A stretch of DNA of 44,340 bases from Thermoflexus sp. GTDB taxonomy: Bacteria > Chloroflexota > Anaerolineae > Thermoflexales > Thermoflexaceae. Positions 25,173 through 31,021 of this stretch are shown here, in pieces. Position 1 is the stretch's first letter. Every line of letters begins with the position of its first letter. The stretch is taken from assembly GCA_025057635.1 (NCBI GenBank), contig JANXBD010000005.1, positions 1-44,340 on the forward strand. The letters run 5' to 3'. Under the pieces are notes generated by a model. The model was not told the origin of the DNA and ran no database searches. It saw nothing but the letters and a program-made list of their open reading frames with translations. The position numbers were made by a program, and so were the translations under genes.

Positions 25173-26072
25173 GTGCGAGCCGTTCCTGTCCTTCGAAAAG
25201 GAACCCTTATTGCTCTGTTGCAATCCATGCGGCCGCGCCAGTGGTTGAAGAATGTTTTTATCTTCGCCCCCCTCGTCTTCGACGAGAAGCTCCTTCGATG
25301 GGAGTCTTTCGGGCGAACCTTAGCAGGTTTCATGATTCTTTGTATACTTTCCGGAGCTGTTTATCTCTTTAACGACCTGCAAGATTTAGAAAAGGATCGT
25401 CAGCATCCTTATAAGCGTCATCGGCCGTTGCCGTCTGGGAAGCTTCGTCCACAGGTCGCATGGGGGGCTGCGTTCCTCATTCCCCTCGGCCTGGCTTATC
25501 CAGCTTTTCTTCTGAACCCATGGTTTGCCCTCATCGCGTATGTTTACTGGGGAGTGAACCTGGCCTACTCGCTCTGGCTGAAGCACTTGGTGATCCTGGA
25601 TGTATTGACCCTGGCCAGCGGATATGTCATGCGCGTTGCCGCTGGGGTCGTCCTGATCCAGGTAGAGCGATTCTCGCCATGGCTTTATCTGTGCACGCTA
25701 CTCTTAGCCCTCTTCATCGGGTTCTCCAAGCGCCGGCAGGAGATCATCTTGCTTGGGGAAAACGCTCCCAACCACCGCGTCATTCTCGAAGAATACAATA
25801 TCCGTTTTCTCGACGAGATGATGGGCGTGGTAATGGCGGCCACTATCGTGGCATATTCTCTTTATACGTTCTCCGCCCCTAATCTTCCCTCCAATCATGC
25901 AATGATGCTCACGATTCCTTTTGTCCTGTATGGGATCTTTCGATATCTCTACCTGATTTATGTGAAAGGCGAAACGGCCCCTCCAGACGAGCTGGTGTTG
26001 AAGGATCGACCGTTGCTGCTCACGGTGATACTGTGGGGGCTGACCGCAGTTCTCATCCTGTATCTCATGTAA
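25173..26072 (+). CDS. Decaprenyl-phosphate phosphoribosyltransferase-like UbiA-family prenyltransferase
   Basis: A 299-residue protein with about eight helices and the UbiA signature NDLQDLEKDRQHPYKRHRPL (first Asp-rich motif, about residues 68-87), plus RPRQWLKNVFIFAPLVF near the N-terminus. A second conserved block, GFSKRRQEIILLG, follows. These blocks are typical of Rv3806c-like enzymes, which transfer 5-phosphoribose from PRPP to polyprenyl phosphate, the first step to decaprenyl-phosphoryl arabinose in actinobacteria. In other phyla the same family supplies pentose donors for surface glycans. The GTG start at 25173 has a GGGGGG tract five bases upstream. No epimerase genes of the arabinose route (DprE1/DprE2-like) are nearby. 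Confidence 0.85.
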   Translation: MRAVPVLRKGTLIALLQSMRPRQWLKNVFIFAPLVFDEKLLRWESFGRTLAGFMILCILSGAVYLFNDLQDLEKDRQHPYKRHRPLPSGKLRPQVAWGAAFLIPLGLAYPAFLLNPWFALIAYVYWGVNLAYSLWLKHLVILDVLTLASGYVMRVAAGVVLIQVERFSPWLYLCTLLLALFIGFSKRRQEIILLGENAPNHRVILEEYNIRFLDEMMGVVMAATIVAYSLYTFSAPNLPSNHAMMLTIPFVLYGIFRYLYLIYVKGETAPPDELVLKDRPLLLTVILWGLTAVLILYLM

Positions 26073-26135
26073 TCCCGGGAGAACGTTGAGCTTGCAACCT
26101 CTATCGAAGCTTCAGGATAAGGAGGATAGACGCTT

Positions 26136-27170
26136 ATGCCCTGGTCTAGAGCCTTACTGATTGTCGTCCCGATGGCTATGCTGGCGGCCATCCTCAACGC
26201 AGGACCGATCCCATTGCTGGTCCTAAGCGCCCTCGCCTTAATTCCCTTAGCGGCCCTAATCGGGGAAGCCACCGAGGAGTTGGCTGCGCGAACCGGGCCG
26301 GTAGTGGGAGGGCTGCTAAATGCCACGATGGGAAATGCCGCAGAGCTGATCATCGCCTTGGCGGGAATTCGGGCTGGGTTGCTCGACTTGGTAAAGGCGT
26401 CTATCACCGGGTGTATCTTAGGGAACTTGCTTCTGATAATGGGACTTAGCCTCCTGGTGGGGGGCTGGCGCTACGGGATTCAACGATTCTCCCGGGAACG
26501 GGCTGCTATTCTGGCGACGATGACCGTGATCTCTTTTATCGCCTTAGGGATCCCTACCTTGTTCAGCCGCACCATCGCTGCCCATCATCCGGGAGCAGTA
26601 GGAACCATGAGTCTCGAGGTGGCGGGGCTGATGCTGGCCCTGTATGGTCTAAGCGTGGTCTATACCTTGCGCGCCCGCCATCCGCTGGCGGCCCACGCGA
26701 CCCATTCGGCCCGCTGGTCTCCGTTGCGGGCATTGGGAATTCTGGCCGCTGCCACCGCTGGGGTGGTGGTGATGAGCGAGCTGCTGGTCCACGCCTTGGA
26801 GCCTTCGCTCAAGGCCCTCGGCCTGACGGAGTTCTTCGTGGGGATCATTCTGATCCCACTGGTGGGGAACGTGGCGGAGCACTTCGTGGCAGTGCAAATG
26901 GCGGCGGAAGATCGAATTGATCTCTCCCTGGAGATCGCCGTAGGCTCCAGCCTGCAGATCGCTCTGCTGGTGGCTCCGGTGTTGGTCTTCGCCAGTCTGG
27001 CTATGGGACGCCTAATGGATCTGGTTTTCCATCCCCTAGAGCTTGTCGCCATGGTGATGGCCGGGATCATTACCGCTTTCATCGCACTGGATGGAGAGAC
27101 CAACTGGCTGGAAGGCGCACAGCTTTTAGCGGTCTATGGGATGCTGGGGATCGCCTTCTTCTTTGTATAG
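26136..27170 (+). CDS. cax: Ca2+/H+ antiporter (CaCA family)
   Basis: A 344-residue integral membrane protein with the two inverted alpha-repeats of cation/Ca2+ exchangers: LNATMGNAAELIIALAGI (about residues 61-78) and LVGNVAEHFVAVQMA (about 244-258), each with the GNxxE acidic residue that binds Ca2+. Length and arrangement fit the CAX type that exports Ca2+ in exchange for H+ across the cytoplasmic membrane. ATG 26136 has AAGGAGG ten bases upstream. It follows the UbiA-family gene by 63 bases and could be co-transcribed; a terminator follows. Confidence 0.92.
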   Translation: MPWSRALLIVVPMAMLAAILNAGPIPLLVLSALALIPLAALIGEATEELAARTGPVVGGLLNATMGNAAELIIALAGIRAGLLDLVKASITGCILGNLLLIMGLSLLVGGWRYGIQRFSRERAAILATMTVISFIALGIPTLFSRTIAAHHPGAVGTMSLEVAGLMLALYGLSVVYTLRARHPLAAHATHSARWSPLRALGILAAATAGVVVMSELLVHALEPSLKALGLTEFFVGIILIPLVGNVAEHFVAVQMAAEDRIDLSLEIAVGSSLQIALLVAPVLVFASLAMGRLMDLVFHPLELVAMVMAGIITAFIALDGETNWLEGAQLLAVYGMLGIAFFFV

Positions 27171-27190
27171 TCACATCCAAGGGACAGGAG

Positions 27191-27223
27191 GGTGGATCGT
27201 TAAGCGATCCGCCTTCCATCTTG
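27191..27223 (+). terminator. Terminator between cax and the convergent OsmC gene
   Basis: GGTGGATCG (27191-27199) pairs with CGATCCGCC (27205-27213) around TTAAG, with one T-G wobble, followed by the T-rich TTCCATCTTG. It lies 20 bases beyond the cax stop. Confidence 0.65.
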
Positions 27224-27227
27224 CGCT

Positions 27228-27713
27228 TTACACGGAAGCGGGGGCTTCCTCCATCCTATACTCACCCTCCACCGGCTCTGCGCCGGGCACGGTGGGCTCG
27301 ATCCGATAGCGATATCGAATGTAAGCGGTCTTCCGGAGCATGGCGCTGACCGAGCAATACTTCGTCACTGAGAGCTCAATCGCCCGCACCAGTGCCTGAG
27401 GATCAATGTTTCCTTTCACTACGTATAGGACATCGATATCGGTATACACCTTGGGATGCTCGGAGGCGCGCTCGCCCCGGACCTCCATGGCAAACCCTTC
27501 GAGGGGCTGACGCTTCTTGCGCAGGATAGACAGCACGTCCATCGCGGTGCACCCAGCAAGGGCAACCAACAGCACCTCCATCGGACGAGGCCCTTCATTG
27601 TTCCCGCCCATCTCAGGGGCAGCATCCAGGATCATGGCATGGCCGCTTGGCGTGAAGGCCTCGAACTTCATGCCGCGGGGATCCAATAAATTGAGCCGGA
27701 TTGCATTGCTCAT
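27228..27713 (-). CDS. OsmC-family peroxidase-like protein
   Basis: A 161-residue OsmC/Ohr-family protein, typically thiol-dependent peroxidases acting on organic hydroperoxides and, in some members, on persulfides. Both catalytic cysteines are visible: ALAGCTAMDVLSIL (about Cys54) and VTKYCSVSAML (about Cys118), with GPRPMEVLLVAL upstream. The frame extends to 27923, but ATG 27713 (MSNAIRLN) has GGGAG eight bases upstream and gives the normal length; the extension overlaps another gene and has no family similarity. It is the last of four same-strand small genes (FmdB, CsoR-like, zinc ribbon, OsmC), although gaps of 56-140 bases leave co-transcription open. Confidence 0.9.
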   Translation of the reverse strand: MSNAIRLNLLDPRGMKFEAFTPSGHAMILDAAPEMGGNNEGPRPMEVLLVALAGCTAMDVLSILRKKRQPLEGFAMEVRGERASEHPKVYTDIDVLYVVKGNIDPQALVRAIELSVTKYCSVSAMLRKTAYIRYRYRIEPTVPGAEPVEGEYRMEEAPASV

Positions 27714-27831
27714 TGTGGCTCTCCCTCGAACAGATTGGATCTTCAGGAAGCGAAACTGCGAGAGGTACAGAATGTGTGCCGTGGCGTAGGTGAACGCGGG
27801 CGAGAGCACCGCCCCCGCTGGAATCGGGTTA

Positions 27832-28083
27832 TCAGGTGCATGCCCCTCGGGCTCCAGTGTGGAACCCGCAGATAGGGCAGTGAACGTTAAAATAGCCGTC
27901 ATACCTGAGGGTTGCAAGCTCACAGTTAGGGCATAAATCCCCTACACGGTAGATTTTGACAGCCTCTTCCGTTCCTCCTAGAGCACTAAGCTCAAATCGA
28001 TGGAAGTCTTCCGAAGAGGTATGCGGTTTTCTCCATCCGGATCCTGACGTTAAACTTCTCGTCCTGGACCGATATTCGCGCAT
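27832..28083 (-). CDS. Small zinc-ribbon protein
   Basis: An 83-residue protein whose C-terminal 40 residues contain VGDLCPNCELATLRYDG and VHCPICGFHTG, two CxxC knuckles typical of a zinc ribbon. The N-terminal 40 residues are basic and low in recognisable structure. ATG 28083 is supported by AGAGGAG nine bases upstream. An internal start closer to the ribbon is possible but has no ATG. Function unknown; it lies between the CsoR-like and OsmC genes. Confidence 0.6.
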   Translation of the reverse strand: MREYRSRTRSLTSGSGWRKPHTSSEDFHRFELSALGGTEEAVKIYRVGDLCPNCELATLRYDGYFNVHCPICGFHTGARGACT

Positions 28084-28222
28084 TTAGGACTTCTCCTCTG
28101 AGTCCTGGGCGATTCTGACGTGCGCTGTGGACTTCTACGTGTGAAGCCCCATGGATTCCCAGCTCGTGTGGGGACAGTGGCCTTTGGCCATCAATCTCGC
28201 GATATCGATCTCAAGGGACTGC

Positions 28223-28501
28223 TCAGGGAAGCCGCTGGAGTGTGGCTAAGAGGACCCGGACCGCCTCCTCGGAGCGGGCCGCATCCTCTCGAACGCACGC
28301 CTGAACGTAGGCTCGGGCAGCGAAGAGAAAAGCCTGATGGGCCGCCGCGCGCAACGCTGCCAGCTGCTCCAGCACCTCCTGACAGTCCCGCCCCTCTTGA
28401 ATCATTCGTTCTACCCCACGAGCCTGCCCTTGTAGACGTCGCAGGCGCCGGATCAACCGTCGTTCAGCTTCGCGGGAAATTCGGATCATCTTTTCTTGCA
28501 T
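28223..28501 (-). CDS. CsoR/CstR-family transcriptional repressor (DUF156)
   Basis: A 92-residue all-helical repressor with RRLRRLQGQARGVERMI at the start of the family fold. By alignment with copper-sensing CsoR (Cys36-His61-Cys65) the ligand positions here are Cys40 (GRDCQEVL), Tyr65 and Cys69 (VQACV). The two cysteines keep the 29-residue spacing, but the copper-ligand histidine is tyrosine. Loss of the histidine with both cysteines kept is seen in persulfide-sensing CstR proteins, so a reactive-sulfur or thiol-stress sensor is more likely than a copper sensor; this is inference. The start at 28501 has no clear ribosome binding site. A palindromic candidate operator lies about 300 bases upstream at the FmdB promoter. 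Confidence 0.88.
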   Translation of the reverse strand: MQEKMIRISREAERRLIRRLRRLQGQARGVERMIQEGRDCQEVLEQLAALRAAAHQAFLFAARAYVQACVREDAARSEEAVRVLLATLQRLP

Positions 28502-28557
28502 CGTGAGTGGTGTGCCGCTGAAAGGGAGACAGCCCGGCCTCCCGCCTAGCGAACCCG

Positions 28558-28752
28558 TCAGGTAACCGGACCACAGGCCATGTCCCGGCGTAACCCGCCC
28601 TGCACCCCTCGCGCAGCGAACCGCGAGAGCCGTTTCTCCGCCTCACGCTGGCCACAATCCGGGCATTCGATCTCTTCCACTGGGGTATCCCATCGGACTA
28701 GCTGTTCGAACTCCGCCCCGCATGCACGGCATCGATATTCATAGATTGGCAT
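28558..28752 (-). CDS. FmdB-family zinc-ribbon protein
   Basis: A 64-residue protein beginning MPIYEYRCRACGAEFEQL, with a second knuckle IECPDCGQ; the four cysteines form a zinc ribbon. This is the FmdB/CxxC_CXXC_SSSS family, named from a putative formamidase regulator but of unproven function. The C-terminus (RFAARGVQGGLRRDMACGPVT) carries one extra cysteine. ATG 28752 is chosen over an in-frame start at 28785 because GAGGAGG lies five bases upstream and the family always starts MP(I/T)YEY. It is the first gene of the FmdB/CsoR-like/zinc-ribbon/OsmC group and sits just behind the palindromic promoter. Confidence 0.9.
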   Translation of the reverse strand: MPIYEYRCRACGAEFEQLVRWDTPVEEIECPDCGQREAEKRLSRFAARGVQGGLRRDMACGPVT

Positions 28753-28793
28753 TCTAACCTCCTCACGGTCTTCATCATGAACCAAGCGGGAGC

Positions 28794-28822
28794 AAAATAC
28801 GCTATACCGGTATAGAGTTTAA
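28794..28822 (-). promoter_or_regulatory. Promoter of the FmdB/CsoR-like gene group
   Basis: On the minus strand TTAAAC (28822-28817), 17-base spacer, TATTTT (28799-28794). This reads into the FmdB gene 42 bases downstream. The spacer is almost filled by the palindrome at 28802-28815. Confidence 0.55.
28802..28815. promoter_or_regulatory. 14-bp perfect palindrome, candidate repressor operator
   Basis: CTATACCGGTATAG is fully self-complementary and is centred between the -35 and -10 hexamers of the minus-strand promoter, the classic place for a repressor site. Known CsoR/FrmR operators are also TATAC-GG/CC-TATA-type dyads, so the neighbouring CsoR/CstR-like protein is the natural candidate to bind it. 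Confidence 0.6.
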
Positions 28823-28990
28823 TCCGATTTCCCCGACGCGTCAAATCCGGAGGAGGGTTCACAGACGATAGACGTGACTATTTCCTTGAAGGGGCCTTTC
28901 CTTATCCTCTCCCTGTGCTTGAGGGATCACTAAGATTAAGAAGGCGGATATAAAAACGAACATTTCAACTGCTCCCGACCGCGCAGGCTC

Positions 28991-28996
28991 TATAAT
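28991..28996 (+). promoter_or_regulatory. Candidate -10 box for efp
   Basis: Exact TATAAT, giving a leader of roughly 180 bases before the efp ATG at 29182. No good -35. A hairpin starts about a dozen bases downstream: GCCTTTAT (29008-29015) pairs with ATAAAGGC (29028-29035) at the very 5' end of the predicted transcript. Confidence 0.4.
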
Positions 28997-29181
28997 AGAT
29001 TCAGAGGGCCTTTATGTATTCATTAAAATAAAGGCGACATTCGGCTCATGGTCTCTAGCCTATGTGAGGGAGGGAATAGCTTGGAACAGGCGGCTGGATT
29101 TGTCCTCTCCTCCCTATGCCTGAAATATTGAAAGGCCGAACTCAGCAAGTGGGCATGAATTCGGCAGCTTAGGAGGATGTG

Positions 29182-29754
29182 ATGCCAGCGGCTAGCGAGC
29201 TTCGCCCGGGGATGGCAATCCGATTAGAGGGGACACTGTTCCTAGTGATCGAGGCGACCTATCATTCCGGAACCGCACAGCAAAAGGGCGTGATGCACGC
29301 GCGATTGCGCAACCTGCGCACTGGAGCTATAACCGACCGACGCTTCCGGCCCGAGGAGCGTGTGGAGGAGATCTCGTTGGAACGTCGAGTTATGGAGTAT
29401 CTTTACAACGATGGCGAGATGTTCTATTTCATGGACCCTGAAACCTACGATCAGATTCCCATCCCAGCCTCGATGATCGGCGATCTGGAGATCTTCCTCC
29501 AGCCTAACCAGCGGATCCCCGTGGAGTTCTATGAGGGGCAGCCTGTTGCCGTGGCGTTTCCGGAAACTGTGGATCTGCGAGTGGTTCATACCTCCCCGCC
29601 TTTACGTGAGCGTGAGAGCCACGTTTACAAGCCAGCCGTCTTGGAGAACGGACTTGAGGTCTTAGTTCCCCAGTTCATCACTGAAGGAGACATCGTGCGG
29701 ATCCATGTCTATACTCGGTCATACGTGGATCGGGTGGGAAAGCGGAGCAGTTAG
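29182..29754 (+). CDS. efp: Elongation factor P
   Basis: A 190-residue three-domain protein that relieves ribosome stalling at proline stretches. Domain I contains ELRPGMAIRLEGTLFLVIEA and LRNLRTGAITDRRFRPEER, domain II MEYLYNDGEMFYFMDPETYD and the final OB domain VYKPAVLENGLEVLVPQFI. The domain I tip that carries the modified residue (PGKGxAF in E. coli, Lys34) reads HSGTAQQKGVMHAR, so a lysine is present but the loop differs in length and sequence. It may be an EF-P variant with different or no modification. AGGAGG lies five bases before ATG 29182, better than the two bases before the in-frame GTG at 29179. Confidence 0.88.
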   Translation: MPAASELRPGMAIRLEGTLFLVIEATYHSGTAQQKGVMHARLRNLRTGAITDRRFRPEERVEEISLERRVMEYLYNDGEMFYFMDPETYDQIPIPASMIGDLEIFLQPNQRIPVEFYEGQPVAVAFPETVDLRVVHTSPPLRERESHVYKPAVLENGLEVLVPQFITEGDIVRIHVYTRSYVDRVGKRSS

Positions 29755-29908
29755 CGTTTCAGAAGCTTTGAGGTCGGGCGAAGGCTGTATTCCGAATATT
29801 CCTATCAAGGCTTCTTCCTGCGGTCTGAGGAGCAACATGAAGGAATCGAGAGGATCCCGAGGATCGGCAAGGCTGCTCAACACGGCCCCGCCCTTCTCGG
29901 AAATCCCT
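29755..29908. other. Gap between efp and the convergent zincin gene
   Basis: 154 bases with no gene and no clear terminator hairpin. Confidence 0.4.
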
Positions 29909-30298
29909 TCACTCTAGTCCTAATTCGATTAAGGCCTCCTCGCTCAGGCCGAAGTAATGCCCTAATTCGTGTAACAGCGTGCGTCGGATCTCGGCTCGCA
30001 GCCGGAAAGGATCGTTGCCGAAGTCGGCTTCCAGCGGACGACGGAAAATCAGGATCCGTGACGGCCAAGGCATAAAAGCCTGATCTCGCTCCGCGAGGGT
30101 AGGCCCCTCGAACATACCATACAAGCTCTCCTCTGGAGGAAGACCCAGGGCCTGCCGCTGCTCTGGGGTCGGCTCCTCTTCGAGGAGGATCACGATGTTA
30201 TCCACGGCCCGTTGTAGGTCCCCGGGCAAAGCAGCATAGATCTCCGTCCAGATGCGTTCTATCAGCTTAGAAGTGATCCGAATTCGCCGCCGTCGCAT
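29909..30298 (-). CDS. Minimal zincin-like metallopeptidase (DUF1025 family)
   Basis: A 129-residue protein with a C-terminal HExxH motif, LLHELGHYFGLSEEALIELG, where HELGH supplies two zinc ligands and the glutamate of SEEALIELG is a likely third ligand. Length and layout fit the Zincin_1 (PF06262/DUF1025) family of minimal bacterial zincins, whose substrates are unknown. The conserved block LYGMFEGPTLAERD and the strand RILIFRRPLEADF precede the motif. The start ATG at 30298 lies inside the 3' end of the upstream DtxR-family gene (32-base overlap), implying translational coupling; a TTG at 30343 is an alternative. No strong ribosome binding site. Confidence 0.8.
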   Translation of the reverse strand: MRRRRIRITSKLIERIWTEIYAALPGDLQRAVDNIVILLEEEPTPEQRQALGLPPEESLYGMFEGPTLAERDQAFMPWPSRILIFRRPLEADFGNDPFRLRAEIRRTLLHELGHYFGLSEEALIELGLE

Positions 30299-30980
30299 CC
30301 GACATCGTTTCCGAGGGGGACTCTGGAGAGGAGACTCGCACAAAAATATGCTCGGCTAAGCCGCGCCGGATCTCATATGCTTGCTCTCCCACGCGGACGC
30401 GCAGGCCAGCCCCTGGCACCCATCCCTCAACGATCACTCGGACGCCGGGCCGTAGGCCCGCTCGGGCGGCTTGTCGCAGAGTCGAGGCCTCATCGGTCAC
30501 CCGTAGCACTTCGCAAGCCATTCCCAGCGGCACCTCGCTCAGCCGTTGGGAGGCCGGAATCGGGATCTCTCCAGACCGCGTGGGGATGGGATCACCATGA
30601 GGGTCATAAGCTGGATGACCCAGCATCGCAGCGATCCGCTCCTCCAGAGCTTCGCTGATCGCGTGCTCCAGGCGGTCGGCCTCCGCATGAACCTCATCCC
30701 AATCATAGCCTAAGGCTTCCATAAGGAAAAGCTCCAGCAGGCGATGGTGCCGGATCACTTCCAGTGCGATCCGGCGGCCTCCCCGCGTCAGGGTCACCCC
30801 TCGATATCGCGTGTAATGAACCAGTCGGAGCCGGGCCAGCTTCTTTAACATCCCGGTCACTGATGGCGGGGCCACGTTTAGATATTCCGCTAGCCGGGTT
30901 GTCGTGACTGTTCCTTCCCGCTCAGCTAAGATGTAAATCGCCCGCAGATAATCTTCCATCGATGAGCTCAGCCGGGGCAT
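30267..30980 (-). CDS. DtxR/MntR-family metal-dependent regulator
   Basis: A 237-residue repressor. The N-terminal winged helix contains MEDYLRAIYILAEREGTVTT and VAPPSVTGMLKKLARLRLVHY. The dimerisation and metal-binding region has EVIRHHRLLELFLMEALGYDWDEVHAEADRLEH; the His/Glu residues here are the usual Fe2+/Mn2+ ligands. A C-terminal SH3-like FeoA-type domain (GLRPGVRVIVEG onwards) follows. The three-domain layout is closer to DtxR/IdeR than to short MntR, so iron or manganese is the likely corepressor. ATG 30980 has GGAG five bases upstream. No metal transporter gene is adjacent; it overlaps the zincin gene downstream. Confidence 0.9.
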   Translation of the reverse strand: MPRLSSSMEDYLRAIYILAEREGTVTTTRLAEYLNVAPPSVTGMLKKLARLRLVHYTRYRGVTLTRGGRRIALEVIRHHRLLELFLMEALGYDWDEVHAEADRLEHAISEALEERIAAMLGHPAYDPHGDPIPTRSGEIPIPASQRLSEVPLGMACEVLRVTDEASTLRQAARAGLRPGVRVIVEGWVPGAGLRVRVGEQAYEIRRGLAEHIFVRVSSPESPSETMSDATAANSDHF

Positions 30981-31021
30981 CGCCGCTCCGTCTAATTGTA
31001 GGCTTTCCTATGAACTTAATC

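Noticed and set aside
27714-27923. N-terminal extension of the OsmC-family protein
   Set aside because: Overlaps the zinc-ribbon gene, lacks family similarity, and a good ribosome binding site supports ATG 27713.
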